64,000 bases of DNA from Roseomonas sp. GC11 (GTDB taxonomy: Bacteria > Pseudomonadota > Alphaproteobacteria > Acetobacterales > Acetobacteraceae). The position numbers and the translations under genes are program-made. Below, piece after piece: positions 36,697 to 45,479 of this stretch. The DNA lies in contig NZ_JANFNY010000011.1 in assembly GCF_024437745.1 (NCBI RefSeq), positions 1-64,000 of the forward strand, given 5' to 3'. Every line of letters begins with the position of its first letter. The stretch's first letter is position 1. The notes beneath the pieces are model-generated. The model was not told where the DNA came from. It ran no database searches and saw only the letters and a program-made list of their open reading frames with translations.

Positions 36697-37395
36697 TCAT
36701 TGCAGGCAGAGCCGGGCGAAGTTGCGCAGCATGGTCTTGGCCGCCTCGGCCTCGCTGGCGCTGTCCTTGAGCTGGGCGATATCCGCGCCATCCTGCTCCA
36801 TCCGGGCGCGGCTTTCCTCGAACCAGGTCCAGGCCTGGTCCCGCGTCACCTCCGGATGGCCCTGGATGCCCCAGACGGGCCGGTCGCGGTAGCGGAAGAT
36901 CTGGTTGGGGCAGAGGTCGCTGCTGGCCAGGATCCGCAGATCCGGGTGGCCGGCGCGCACCTCGTCATTGTGCCAGACGAACATGTGCACGCGCTCGCCG
37001 ATCTCATGGGCGATCGGGTCGTCCTTGGCCGCGGCGGCGACGTCGAGCCACTTATAGCCCACCTCGCAGCTGGCGCGGCGGAACACCTGCTCCCGCCCGC
37101 ACAGGGCCGAGGCGAGGATCTGGTGGCCGAAGCAGATGCCCAGCATCGGCAGGCCCTGCGCCGCCGCCTGGCGGATCAGCGCATGCTCGCGGTGGATGAA
37201 GGGCACATCCTCATAGGCGCCATGCGGGCTGCCGGAGAGGAAGATGCCGGCATAGGCGGAAAGATCATCCGGGAACTCGCCCTGGTAGGCCCAGCGGATG
37301 TCGACCGCCAGCCCCTCGGCGGCGAAGCGCTCGTCCAGCCGGGCGACGGAGACCCGCTTCGGCCCATTGGCGAGATAGAGCAAGGTGCGGCTCAT
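36697..37395 (-). CDS. Class I glutamine amidotransferase-like hydrolase
   Basis: The 232-residue protein has the glutaminase triad: Cys in GICFGHQ, and His and Glu in GHPEV. YAGIFLSGSPHGAYED and FVWHNDEV resemble stand-alone GMP-synthase-like glutaminases. No synthetase domain is attached, so it may hydrolyse a gamma-glutamyl or amide bond of the imported compound, as PuuD does in polyamine breakdown. That role is inferred from the operon. It overlaps gntR by four bases. Confidence 0.8.
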   Translation of the reverse strand: MSRTLLYLANGPKRVSVARLDERFAAEGLAVDIRWAYQGEFPDDLSAYAGIFLSGSPHGAYEDVPFIHREHALIRQAAAQGLPMLGICFGHQILASALCGREQVFRRASCEVGYKWLDVAAAAKDDPIAHEIGERVHMFVWHNDEVRAGHPDLRILASSDLCPNQIFRYRDRPVWGIQGHPEVTRDQAWTWFEESRARMEQDGADIAQLKDSASEAEAAKTMLRNFARLCLQ

Positions 37396-38054
37396 GCGGC
37401 GAGTTCCCGGCGCAGGGTGGCGATGATGGCGTCGCGCGCCTGGTCGAGGTGGTGCCGCATGCGCTGCGCGGCCTCCTCCGGCGCGCGCGCGGCGATGGCA
37501 TCGAGGATGGCCAGATGCTCCTCCCGCCCGCGCGCGAAGCGCTCGGGGATGCGGTGCAGGCCGAAGATGCGGGTGCGCTGGCGCAGGTCATGGATCACCC
37601 GCCCCATCTCCGCATTGCCCGAGGCATCGGCAATTCCGCGGTGGAGGGCGTCATCCTGCGCCCAATGTGCCTCATCGGTGAGCGATTGCTCATCCTTCAT
37701 GCGCAGCAGGGCCGCGCGCAGGGCGGCGATGGCGGCCTCCGCCATGCGCGTCGCGGCCAGGCGCGCGGCCTCGCCCTCCAGCAGGCGGCGGAGCTGGAGG
37801 ATGTCGATGACCTCCGCCGGGGAGAGGCTGGCGACGACCAGCAGGCGGCCCTGGCGGGCCAGCAGGCGCTCGCCTTCCAGCCGGCCCAGCGCGTCCCGCA
37901 CCGGGGTGCGGGAGAGGCCGAGCGCCTCGGCGAGGCGGCGTTCCTGGATGGCCTCGCCCGCCGCCAGCTCGCCCCGCATCACCATGCCGCGCAGGTGGCG
38001 ATAGGCGGTGAGGGCGAGGTTGATCCCATCGGGCGCGGCGGGCGGCGTGAGCAT
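37392..38054 (-). CDS. GntR family regulator, FCD subgroup
   Basis: The 220-residue regulator has an N-terminal winged helix (GEAIQERRLAEALGLSRTPVRDALGRLEGERLL, about 35-68) and a helical FCD effector domain (about 85-215) with Asp/His residues for metal or carboxylate binding. It is the first gene of the leftward amidotransferase/ABC operon. Its start is 17 bases from a pair of palindromic sites, so it should repress its own operon until the substrate or a metabolite appears. Confidence 0.88.
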   Translation of the reverse strand: MLTPPAAPDGINLALTAYRHLRGMVMRGELAAGEAIQERRLAEALGLSRTPVRDALGRLEGERLLARQGRLLVVASLSPAEVIDILQLRRLLEGEAARLAATRMAEAAIAALRAALLRMKDEQSLTDEAHWAQDDALHRGIADASGNAEMGRVIHDLRQRTRIFGLHRIPERFARGREEHLAILDAIAARAPEEAAQRMRHHLDQARDAIIATLRRELAA

Positions 38055-38071
38055 ACCGGCGGATCAGCAAG

Positions 38072-38105
38072 TGGTATGCCAGTGAAAAAGGCCAGTGGCA
38101 TACCA
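38072..38105. promoter_or_regulatory. Paired GntR operators
   Basis: TGGTATGCCA (38072-38081) and TGGCATACCA (38096-38105) are exact reverse complements of each other, and each is itself close to a palindrome (TGG-N4-CCA). They lie 18-51 bases before the gntR start. A third partial match (GCATACCG) lies at 38051, over the start codon region. The pattern fits FCD-type GntR binding sites. Confidence 0.7.
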
Positions 38106-38263
38106 GCGCGGCCAGGCCCCGGCGGGAGGGCGGCCGGGTGGCGGCGAAGGGAAGGGGTGGGCTGGCGGTGGCCGGCCAAAGATGAGGAAACGCCAAAAGG
38201 CCGCTGGGCGAAGTATTCCTTCGCGCGCGGACCGCTATTTCTGAAATCTGAATTTCAGGAAGA

Positions 38264-38337
38264 TGGCTGGGGAACCTGGATTCGAACCAAGACTGCCCGA
38301 GTCAGAGTCGGGAGTTCTACCGTTAAACTATTCCCCA
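38264..38337 (-). tRNA. tRNA-Gln (anticodon CTG)
   Basis: The complement folds as a cloverleaf. Acceptor TGGGGAA pairs with TTCCCCA, the anticodon stem CCCGA/TCGGG holds the loop CTCTGAC (anticodon CTG), and the T arm contains TTCGAAT. The discriminator base is G and CCA is encoded. A weak CTGAAAT/ATTTCAG hairpin just beyond its 3' end (38241-38258) may end the transcript. Confidence 0.95.
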
Positions 38338-38505
38338 ACGGCGTGGGCGGTCATATAGCGCCGTCGCGGAGGGCTTGCAAGGGGGTCGCGGCATCGTTTC
38401 GCATCGCGGGATAAAATCGCTTGCCCCGGCCCCCCGCAGGCCGGATCATGCCCTTGCCCCCCTGCCTGCCACCGCCCTGGCGACGTGGGGGAGGATGAAA
38501 CTGTC

Positions 38506-39588
38506 ATGTCAGAGATCGTGTCGCACCCTGCCGTCGCCTCTTGCCGCTCCTCCGCTTCGGGGGGCCTGGGCGGCGCCTTCGCGGCCATCGATCTTGGCAC
38601 CAACAATTGCCGGCTGCTGGTCGGCACCCCCACCCCGGGCGGCGCCTTCCGCGTGCTCGACAGCTACAGCCGCGTCGTCCGCCTGGGCGAGGGGCTGGAG
38701 AGCGAGGGGCGCCTCTCCGAGGATGCCATGCAGCGCGCCCTGGCCGCCTTGCAGGCCTGTGCCCAGAAATTGCTGCGCCGGCCGCTGCGGCGCATCCTGG
38801 CCGTCACCACCGAGGCCTGCCGCCGCGCCGCCAATGGCCCGGCCTTCGTCGCCCAGGCGCAGCACGCCACCGGCCTGCCCATCCGCATCATCTCGGCGCG
38901 GGAGGAGGCGGAACTGGCCATGGAATCCTGCGCCCCCCTGCTGCGGCCGCAGGACCGGCGCGGCCTGCTCTTCGATATCGGCGGCGGCAGCACGGAAATC
39001 GCCTGGATACGCGGCGCCCAGGGCTGTGCCGAGGGGCGGGCGGAGCTGATCGGCTACGTCTCCCTGCCCTTCGGCGTCGTCACCCTGGCCGAGCGCATGG
39101 GGCAGGGCTGCTATACCCCGGAGGGTTTCCGCCGCGTCGTCGAGGAGGTGGAGGACCAGCTGGCCGAGTTCGACCGCGTCCACAGCATCGGCCGCGAGAT
39201 CCGCGCCGGCGGGGTGCGGCTGATGGGCACCAGCGGCACCGTCACCACCCTGGCCGGGGTGGCGCTCTCCCTGCCGCGCTATTCCCGCCCGCTGATCGAT
39301 GGCCGCGTCCTCACCTGTGACGAGGCGGACCAGGCCCTGCGCGACCTGTTCGAGCTGGGGCGGGAGGGGCTTTGCGCCCATCCCTGCATCGGGCCGGAGC
39401 GGGCGGATTTCGTCCTGCCCGGCTGTGCCATCTATGCGGCCATCCGGCGGGTCTGGCCTTCCTCCTGCGTGACGGTGGCGGATCGCGGCCTGCGCGAGGG
39501 GATGCTATTGCGCATGATGCGCCAGGACCGGGCGCCACCGCGCCGCGCGGCCCATCCCTGGCGGGGGGCCGCCCATCCGGCGCCTTGA
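38506..39588 (+). CDS. ppx: Ppx/GppA family exopolyphosphatase / pppGpp phosphatase
   Basis: The 360-residue protein has the actin-like phosphatase fold: phosphate loop 1 FAAIDLGTNNCRLLV (about 27-41), REEAELAMES, and phosphate loop 2 LLFDIGGGSTEIAW. GVRLMGTSGTVTTLAG forms the adenosine motif. It removes phosphate from inorganic polyphosphate or pppGpp. It lacks the C-terminal HD domain of the long Ppx form. GGGGGAGG lies upstream of the ATG; a GTG at 38485 is an alternative start. It precedes rlmE by 15 bases, the common alphaproteobacterial arrangement. Confidence 0.88.
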   Translation: MSEIVSHPAVASCRSSASGGLGGAFAAIDLGTNNCRLLVGTPTPGGAFRVLDSYSRVVRLGEGLESEGRLSEDAMQRALAALQACAQKLLRRPLRRILAVTTEACRRAANGPAFVAQAQHATGLPIRIISAREEAELAMESCAPLLRPQDRRGLLFDIGGGSTEIAWIRGAQGCAEGRAELIGYVSLPFGVVTLAERMGQGCYTPEGFRRVVEEVEDQLAEFDRVHSIGREIRAGGVRLMGTSGTVTTLAGVALSLPRYSRPLIDGRVLTCDEADQALRDLFELGREGLCAHPCIGPERADFVLPGCAIYAAIRRVWPSSCVTVADRGLREGMLLRMMRQDRAPPRRAAHPWRGAAHPAP

Positions 39589-39603
39589 GGATGAGATAAC
39601 AGA

Positions 39604-40275
39604 GTGAAACCGCCGACCGAGGCCGGGCGTGGCCTGTCCACGCGCCTCCGCACCGCCAAGGGCCGCAGCACCGCCAGCCAGCGCTGGCTGGAGCGGCAAT
39701 TGAACGACCCCTATGTCCGCGCCGCCAAGGCCGCCGGCTGGCGCTCCCGCGCGGCCTTCAAGCTGATCGAGCTGGACGAGAAATATAAGCTGCTGAAGCC
39801 CGGCCAGCGCATCGTCGATCTCGGCGCCGCGCCGGGGGGGTGGACCCAGGTGGCCGTCCAGAAGGCGGGCGAGCAGGGCAAGGTGGTGGGGCTGGACCTG
39901 CTGCCGATGGACGTGATCGCCGGTGCCACCCTTCTCCAGGGCGATTTCCAGGACGAGGCGGTGGAACAGGCCGTGCTGGCCGCGCTCGATGGCCCGGCGG
40001 ATTTCGTCATGTCCGACATGGCGCCCAACACCACCGGCCACAACGCCACGGACCATCTGCGCATCCTCGGCCTCGTCGAGCTGGCCCTCGACTTCGCCGG
40101 CAAGGTGCTCGTGCCGGGCGGGGCCTTCGTCGCCAAGGTCTTCCAGGGCGGCACGGAGCGCGACCTGCTCAACCGCCTGAAGCGTGACTTCGCCACCGTC
40201 CGCCACGCCAAGCCGCCCGCCAGCCGCAAGGACAGCGCGGAGATGTATGTGGTGGCGCAGGGATTTAGAGGGTAA
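39604..40275 (+). CDS. rlmE: 23S rRNA (uridine-2552-2'-O)-methyltransferase RlmE (FtsJ/RrmJ)
   Basis: The 223-residue SAM methyltransferase modifies U2552 in the A loop of 23S rRNA, needed for late 50S assembly. SRAAFKLIELDEKY carries the first catalytic Lys. DLGAAPGGWTQVA is the SAM site, VMSDMAPNTTG holds the catalytic Asp, GAFVAKVFQGG the second Lys, and KPPASRKDSAEMYVVAQGF the catalytic Glu. The start is GTG with GAGGATGAG upstream. It is co-transcribed with ppx. A complete family A element follows. Confidence 0.93.
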   Translation: MKPPTEAGRGLSTRLRTAKGRSTASQRWLERQLNDPYVRAAKAAGWRSRAAFKLIELDEKYKLLKPGQRIVDLGAAPGGWTQVAVQKAGEQGKVVGLDLLPMDVIAGATLLQGDFQDEAVEQAVLAALDGPADFVMSDMAPNTTGHNATDHLRILGLVELALDFAGKVLVPGGAFVAKVFQGGTERDLLNRLKRDFATVRHAKPPASRKDSAEMYVVAQGFRG

Positions 40276-40289
40276 GTCTCAGAAAAGAG

Positions 40290-40407
40290 GTTCTTTTTTT
40301 GCAAAAAAGAACCAAAAAACTTTTGTCAGTCTGGCGTTCCGCCTGGGGGCAGAGGCGGGACGCTGTCTGGAAAAGTCTTTTTGCTTCTTTTTCTTCAGAA
40401 AAAGAAG
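40290..40407. repeat. Family A palindromic element, complete copy 5
   Basis: The layout is palindrome 1 (40290-40312), CAAAAAACTTTTGTCAG, the GC arms TGGCGTTCCGCCT and AGGCGGGACGC, CTGGAAAAGTCTTTTTG, then palindrome 2 (40384-40407). It is the first half of the 302-base gap between rlmE and guaB. The rest of the gap holds an 8-bp hairpin (GGGCTGCC at 40438-40445 with 40461-40468) and presumably the guaB promoter. Confidence 0.85.
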
Positions 40408-40577
40408 ATTCCTGAAATTCAAAAATACCTTTCCGGCGGGCTGCCCTGCGCTCCCGCGACGGCAGCCCGGACAAAACGTCACGGTCATGCGCCTTGCGGT
40501 CTGGCGTGAATCTGGGGTAGGGGGACGCGCCAAGGCTGCGGAACGCGCCGCACGAGTTGTCCGAAAGGCTCCCGCCC

Positions 40578-42101
40578 ATGGCTCCCGACACCATCCCGAC
40601 CGACGGCACCGCAGAGCGCGGCGCCGCCCCGCGCCGTACCCTGATCGCGGAGGCCTATGCCTTCGATGACGTGCTGCTGGTGCCGGCCTATTCGACGGTG
40701 CTGCCCAGCCAGACGGATGTCCGCACCCGCCTGACGCGCGAGATCACCCTGAACATGCCGCTGATCTCGGCGGCGATGGACACGGTGACGGAAGGCCCCA
40801 TGGCCATCGCCATGGCGCAGGCCGGCGGCATCGGCGTGATCCACAAGAACCTCACGCCGGAAGAGCAGGCCGCGCAGGTCCGCCAGGTGAAGAAGTTCGA
40901 GAGCGGCATGGTGGTGAACCCCGTCACCATCCACCCCGACCAGACGCTGGCCGAGGCGCAGGCCCTGATGGCCGCGCACCACATCAGCGGCATTCCGGTG
41001 GTGGAGCGGGAGAGCAAGCGCCTCGTCGGCATCCTCACCTATCGCGATGTGCGCTTCGCCACCGACCCGAATATCCGCGTCTATGAGCTGATGACGCGCG
41101 AGAACCTGGTGACGGTGACGGCCGATGTCTCCCCGGACAAGGCGCGCGCGCTGCTGCACAAGCACCGCATCGAGAAGCTGCTGGTGGTGGACGATGCCTA
41201 TCGCTGCACCGGGCTGATCACCGTCAAGGACATGGACAAGGCCCAGGCCAACCCCAACGCGGCGAAGGACGCGATGGGCCGCCTGCGCGCCGCCGCCGCC
41301 ACCGGCACGGGCGAGGATGGCTATCGCCGTGCCGAGCTGCTGGTGGCCGCCGAGGTGGACGTGATCGTGGTGGACACCGCGCATGGCCACTCCGCCGGCG
41401 TGCTGAAGGCGGTGGAGAAGATCAAGCGCCTGTCCAACAGCGTCCAGGTCATCGCCGGCAATGTGGCGACGCCCGAGGCCGCGCTGGCGCTGATCGAGGC
41501 GGGCGCGGATGCGGTGAAGATCGGCATCGGCCCCGGCTCCATCTGCACCACGCGCATCGTGGCCGGCGTCGGCGTGCCGCAGCTCACCGCCATCATGGAG
41601 AGCGCCGCGGCGGCGCATGAGAAGGGCGTGCCGGCCATCGCCGATGGCGGCGTGCGCTCCTCGGGCGACCTCGCCAAGGCCATCGCCGGCGGCGCGGACT
41701 GCGTGATGATGGGCAGCCTCTTCGCCGGCACGGACGAGGCGCCGGGCGAGGTGTTCCTCTACCAGGGCCGTTCCTACAAGTCGTATCGCGGCATGGGCAG
41801 CCTCGGCGCCATGGCGCGCGGCTCGGCGGACCGCTACTTCCAGGCCGAGGTGCAGGATCAGCTCAAGCTGGTGCCGGAGGGCATCGAGGGCCGCGTTGGC
41901 TACAAGGGGCCGGTGGGCAATGTCATCCACCAGCTCGTCGGCGGGCTGAAGTCGGCCATGGGCTATACCGGCAACGCCACCATCGCCGACATGCAGAAGA
42001 ACTGCACCTTCCGCCGCATCACCGGCGCCGGCCTGCGTGAGAGCCACGTCCATGACGTGGCCATCACCCGCGAGGCGCCGAACTACCGGCAGGACGGCTG
42101 A
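40578..42101 (+). CDS. guaB: Inosine-5'-monophosphate dehydrogenase
   Basis: The 507-residue enzyme makes XMP from IMP, the committed step of GMP synthesis. Two CBS domains (about residues 100-215) interrupt the TIM barrel. The catalytic Cys lies in [29 protein letters not shown] and [14 protein letters not shown] bind the phosphate, and [10 protein letters not shown] with the later flap completes the site. The start at [10 protein letters not shown] follows AAAGG; a TTG at 40557 is less likely. It is monocistronic-looking with repeats on both sides. Confidence 0.95.
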   Translation: MAPDTIPTDGTAERGAAPRRTLIAEAYAFDDVLLVPAYSTVLPSQTDVRTRLTREITLNMPLISAAMDTVTEGPMAIAMAQAGGIGVIHKNLTPEEQAAQVRQVKKFESGMVVNPVTIHPDQTLAEAQALMAAHHISGIPVVERESKRLVGILTYRDVRFATDPNIRVYELMTRENLVTVTADVSPDKARALLHKHRIEKLLVVDDAYRCTGLITVKDMDKAQANPNAAKDAMGRLRAAAATGTGEDGYRRAELLVAAEVDVIVVDTAHGHSAGVLKAVEKIKRLSNSVQVIAGNVATPEAALALIEAGADAVKIGIGPGSICTTRIVAGVGVPQLTAIMESAAAAHEKGVPAIADGGVRSSGDLAKAIAGGADCVMMGSLFAGTDEAPGEVFLYQGRSYKSYRGMGSLGAMARGSADRYFQAEVQDQLKLVPEGIEGRVGYKGPVGNVIHQLVGGLKSAMGYTGNATIADMQKNCTFRRITGAGLRESHVHDVAITREAPNYRQDG

Positions 42102-42112
42102 GTTTTTCTGTT

Positions 42113-42252
42113 GGGGAGGCGCTGCCTCCCCAAACCCCTCCGCCGGGGGGACAGGGTCCCCCCGGACCCCGCCATCAGTTTTATGCCAACTGAACGCGGG
42201 GTTCGGGGTGGCCGTGCCACCCCGGCGGGGTTCCAGGGGCGGAGCCCCTGGC
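42113..42252. repeat. Family B GC-hairpin element, copy 6 (double unit)
   Basis: The first unit (42113-42174) is near-identical to the 6245 copy: a GGGGAGGC hairpin and a GGGGGGAC hairpin. After CAGTTTTATGCCAACTGAAC a second unit has CGGGGTGGC/GCCACCCCG and CCAGGGGC/GCCCCTGG hairpins. It lies between the co-directional guaB and rsmB-like genes. Confidence 0.8.
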
Positions 42253-42277
42253 TGCTCCTTCAGAAAGTTCCCATCGC

Positions 42278-43585
42278 ATGACGCCTTCCGCCCGCATCGC
42301 CGCCACGGTGGCGCTGGTGGCTGACGTGGCCGCCGCGCCGCGCCGCCCTGCCGACGCCACCGCCAACGCCTTCTTCCGCGAGCGCCGCTATATCGGCAGT
42401 GGCGACCGCCGCGCGGTGGCGGAGCGGGCCTGGGGCATCCTGCGCCAGAAGCTGCGGCTGGACTGGCACATCGCCCGCTTCAACCTGCCGCCCACGCCAC
42501 GCCTGCTGGTGATGGCGCATCTCCTGCTGGCGGAAGGCTGGACGAAGGAGGGCGTGTTGCAGGGCTTCCCCGGTGGCCGCTTCAACGCCGGCCCGCCCGA
42601 CCCGGGCGAGATGGCGGTGATCAACGCTCTGGCCGGCACCCCGCTGGCACCGCCGGAGATGCCGGAGGGCATCGCCCTGAACCTGCCGGACTGGGCGCTG
42701 GGGGGCTACCGCGCCCGCTTCGGCGCCGAGCTGCCCGCCGCCGCCGCCGCCATGGACCAGGCCGCGCCGCTCGACCTGCGCGCCAACCTGCTGCGCGGCA
42801 CGCGGGAGCAGGCCGCCGCGGCCCTGGCCGCCGAGGGCATCCCCACCGAGCCGATGGGCTATTCCCCCTGGGGCCTGCGCATTCCCGACCGCCGCCCCAT
42901 CCTGGCCAGCAAGGCCTTCACCGATGGCCTGGTGGAGATCCAGGACGAGGGCAGCCAGCTCATCGCCCTGCTGACCGGGGCGAAGCCCGGCATGCGGGTG
43001 GTGGATTACTGCGCCGGCGCCGCCGGCAAGACGCTGGCCGTCGCCGCCATGATGGCCAATCGGGGCCGCATCATCGCCTGTGACGTCTCCGCCACCCGGC
43101 TGGAGGGCGCGGTGAAGCGCCTGCGCCGCGCCGGGGTGGACAATGCGGAGCGCCACCTGCTCACCGCCGGCGACCGCTGGGTGAAGCGCCGCGCCGGGCA
43201 GTTCGACTGCGTGCTGGTGGATGCGCCCTGCACCGGCGCCGGCACCTGGCGCCGCAACCCCGATGCCCGCACCCGCACCACCGCGCGCGACCGGGATGAG
43301 CTGGTCACCAAGCAGCGAGAGATCCTCGACCATGTCGCGGAACTGGTGCGCCCGGGCGGGCGGCTGGTCTACGCTACCTGCTCCGTGCTGCCGGAGGAGA
43401 ATGGGATGCAGGTCGAGGCCTTCCTGTCGCGCCATGCCGGCTATGAGGCGGTGCCGCTGGCCGAGGCCTGGGCGGCGGTGATGCCCGGCATCCCCGCGCC
43501 ATGCCCCGGCCCCTGGCTGGAACTGGCGCCGCACAGCCATGGCACGGATGGCTTCTTCGCCGCCGTGCTGCGCCGCAAGGGCTGA
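42278..43585 (+). CDS. RsmB/NOL1/NOP2/sun family RNA m5C methyltransferase
   Basis: The 435-residue SAM-dependent enzyme probably methylates a cytosine in 16S rRNA. The N-terminal helical region resembles the NusB-like domain of RsmB. The catalytic core has VVDYCAGAAGKTLAVAAMM (SAM binding), LVDAPCTGAGTWRRNPD (motif IV with the first Cys) and LVYATCSVLPEENGMQV (motif VI with the catalytic Cys). The start follows a weak AGAAAG. Assignment to RsmB (C967) rather than another family member is uncertain. Confidence 0.85.
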   Translation: MTPSARIAATVALVADVAAAPRRPADATANAFFRERRYIGSGDRRAVAERAWGILRQKLRLDWHIARFNLPPTPRLLVMAHLLLAEGWTKEGVLQGFPGGRFNAGPPDPGEMAVINALAGTPLAPPEMPEGIALNLPDWALGGYRARFGAELPAAAAAMDQAAPLDLRANLLRGTREQAAAALAAEGIPTEPMGYSPWGLRIPDRRPILASKAFTDGLVEIQDEGSQLIALLTGAKPGMRVVDYCAGAAGKTLAVAAMMANRGRIIACDVSATRLEGAVKRLRRAGVDNAERHLLTAGDRWVKRRAGQFDCVLVDAPCTGAGTWRRNPDARTRTTARDRDELVTKQREILDHVAELVRPGGRLVYATCSVLPEENGMQVEAFLSRHAGYEAVPLAEAWAAVMPGIPAPCPGPWLELAPHSHGTDGFFAAVLRRKG

Positions 43586-43614
43586 GCCGGGGCGGCGGGG
43601 GAGGGGCGGGGGAG

Positions 43615-44187
43615 ATGCCGGACAGTGCCAGCATCCGCCGCGCCCGCCCCGCCGATGCCGCCGCCATCGCCGCCGTCCACGCCGCCACCTGGCGCAGCGC
43701 CTATCCGGGCCTCCTGCCCGCCGCCTATCTGGCGCATCTCTCCGAGGCCCGTCTGGCCGCCTATTACCGCCGCCTGCTGGCCGAGCGCGGCGGCGGCATG
43801 GCCATGTTCGTCGCCGTGGCGCGGGGCGACTCGGCCGCGGCCACCGGCCCGGTGGTGGGCTTTTCCGGCTGTGGCCATGCCCGCCACCCCCGCCTCGCGG
43901 AGGGCGAGATCGATACCCTCTATGTCCTGGATGACTGGCGGGAGCGCGGGCTGGGCCGCCGCCTGCTGCGCGCGGCGGGGACGCATCTGGCGGCGGTCGG
44001 CTGTGGCTCGGCCATGCTCTGGGTGTTGAGCGACAACCCCTCCCGCTGGTTCTACCAGCATCTGGGCGGCCGCGCGGCTGCCTGGGACACCACCTCTGTG
44101 GCCGGCCAGGGCTTCCGGCGGACGGCGATGGTGTGGGACCCGATCGGCCTTCTGCTCTCCGCCACGGCGGCGGCGGATGGCGCCTGA
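43615..44187 (+). CDS. GNAT family N-acetyltransferase
   Basis: The 190-residue protein has the acetyl-CoA binding core: [28 protein letters not shown], containing the R/Q-x-x-G-x-G/A loop (RERGLGR). [18 protein letters not shown] is the typical C-terminal helix/strand. GGGGGAG lies before the ATG. The acceptor is unknown. It starts 30 bases after the methyltransferase, so the two are probably co-transcribed. Confidence 0.85.
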   Translation: MPDSASIRRARPADAAAIAAVHAATWRSAYPGLLPAAYLAHLSEARLAAYYRRLLAERGGGMAMFVAVARGDSAAATGPVVGFSGCGHARHPRLAEGEIDTLYVLDDWRERGLGRRLLRAAGTHLAAVGCGSAMLWVLSDNPSRWFYQHLGGRAAAWDTTSVAGQGFRRTAMVWDPIGLLLSATAAADGA

Positions 44188-44333
44188 TCCCGCTCCCTGT
44201 TGCACAAAAGACGCAGCTGTCTGAAGCTTTTGCGCCACACCCCGGCTCGTGGTTGACGCCGGGGAGGCATCCCGGTTTTGTTGCAGATAGAAGGGGTTGC
44301 AGGGAGTCTCACTGCCATGGGCCGCGCTCGGTC

Positions 44334-44642
44334 ATGAATACCATCACGCGCGCGCAACTGGCCGAGGCCATCTATGCCCAGGTCGGCCTGTCGCGCAACG
44401 AAAGCGCCGCGCTGCTGGAGGACGTGCTGGAGCGCGTCTCGGCGGCCCTCGAGGCCGGGCGTCCGGTCAAGATCTCGGCCTTCGGCACATTCTCGGTCCG
44501 GCAGAAGGGGATGCGGGTCGGCCGCAACCCCAAGACCGGGGTGGAGGTGCCGATCATGCCGCGCCGCGTCCTCTCTTTCCGCCCGAGTCAGGTTTTAAAG
44601 GCCCGGCTGAACGGCGAGCCGGTGCGCCCCGGCGACGAATAA
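44334..44642 (+). CDS. ihfA: Integration host factor subunit alpha
   Basis: The 102-residue DNA-bending HU/IHF protein binds the minor groove as a heterodimer with Ihf[32 protein letters not shown] forms the dimerisation helices, [14 protein letters not shown] the core, and [12 protein letters not shown] the DNA-arm with the intercalating Pro, followed by [14 protein letters not shown]. The start MNTITRAQ is the standard one. Its gene order with merR and tRNA-Pro is conserved in alphaproteobacteria. The usual upstream plsX-fabH pair is missing here. Confidence 0.94.
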   Translation: MNTITRAQLAEAIYAQVGLSRNESAALLEDVLERVSAALEAGRPVKISAFGTFSVRQKGMRVGRNPKTGVEVPIMPRRVLSFRPSQVLKARLNGEPVRPGDE

Positions 44643-44677
44643 GGTGCCTCCAGGATGGGGTGCGGGGGATTTGAGCG

Positions 44678-45133
44678 ATGAATGACGGGGTGCCGCCGAT
44701 GTCCGAGGATCCGGAGGTGTCCGGTCGCCTGCGCAAGGCGCCGACGGCGTTCCGCACCATCAGCGAGGTGGCCGAGGACCTCCAGATTCCCCAGCACGTG
44801 CTGCGCTTCTGGGAAACCAAGTTCCCGCAGTTGAAGCCGCTGAAGCGCGGCGGCGGCCGGCGCTATTACCGGCCCGAGGATATCGCGCTGCTGCGCCGTA
44901 TCGGCGACCTTCTCTATACCCAGGGCTACACCATCAAGGGCGTGCAGCGCCTGCTGCGCGACAATGCCGCCGAGGCGGCCGAGCCGGTGGACAGCGCGCC
45001 GGAGCCGGAGGAGCCCGAGCTGGCGCCGCGCGAGGTCGGGCGGGCGGCGCTGCGCCATGCCCTGGCCGAGCTGGAGGGGCTGGCCGCCGAATTGCGCGCC
45101 CTGGCCGGGCGGCGCGGTCATCCAAAGGAATAA
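44678..45133 (+). CDS. MerR family transcriptional regulator linked to ihfA
   Basis: The 151-residue protein has an N-terminal MerR winged helix ([49 protein letters not shown], about 27-75). A coiled-coil/acidic tail ([19 protein letters not shown]) follows in place of a metal- or drug-binding domain. Such short MerR proteins downstream of ihfA are widespread in alphaproteobacteria, but their role is unclear. The start [11 protein letters not shown] is assumed; MSEDPEVSG at 44699 is an alternative. Confidence 0.87.
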   Translation: MNDGVPPMSEDPEVSGRLRKAPTAFRTISEVAEDLQIPQHVLRFWETKFPQLKPLKRGGGRRYYRPEDIALLRRIGDLLYTQGYTIKGVQRLLRDNAAEAAEPVDSAPEPEEPELAPREVGRAALRHALAELEGLAAELRALAGRRGHPKE

Positions 45134-45196
45134 ACGTCAACTTCTTCACCGAGGGGGGTTGAGGGGGCGCGGCGCGGGTGCTATTGCCCGCCCCAT

Positions 45197-45273
45197 CGGA
45201 GCGTAGCGCAGCCTGGTAGCGCATCAGTCTGGGGGACTGGGGGTCGTGGGTTCGAATCCCGCCGCTCCGACCA
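45197..45273 (+). tRNA. tRNA-Pro (anticodon GGG)
   Basis: Acceptor CGGAGCG pairs with CGCTCCG, the D arm is GCGC/GCGC, the anticodon stem TCAGT/ACTGG has the loop CTGGGGG (anticodon GGG), and the T arm contains TTCGAAT. The length is 77 bases with encoded CCA. It follows the merR gene by 63 bases. Confidence 0.95.
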
Positions 45274-45296
45274 TCTTTTTCAGTTGAGATCGATGG

Positions 45297-45328
45297 GCCT
45301 GTGGTCGTGAAGACCGCGGGCTTTTTTT
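45297..45328 (+). terminator. Terminator after tRNA-Pro
   Basis: A 10-bp stem (45297-45306 with 45312-45321, two G-T pairs) is followed by seven T residues at 45322-45328. Confidence 0.8.
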
Positions 45329-45479
45329 GTGGCCCGCCGCTGGCCCGGCGCTTCCGCCGGCTCTTTGCCGGAGCCTTGCCCCGGCCGCACCACAGATGCG
45401 GCTCTGTCTCGGCCGTTTGCATAAATGTCTCTTCATCCGGCGCGCTTATGGTGGACCCTCCAAAAAATGGATGAGGGTC

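Noticed and set aside
44250-44300. Sigma-70 promoter before ihfA
   Set aside because: TTGACG is present but no convincing -10 hexamer at 16-18 bases; the adjacent CCGGG/CCCGG symmetry could equally be a weak terminator.
45420-45460. Sigma-28-type promoter before the chemoreceptor gene
   Set aside because: A TAAA occurs at 45423-45426 but the matching GCCGATAA-like -10 element is poor.
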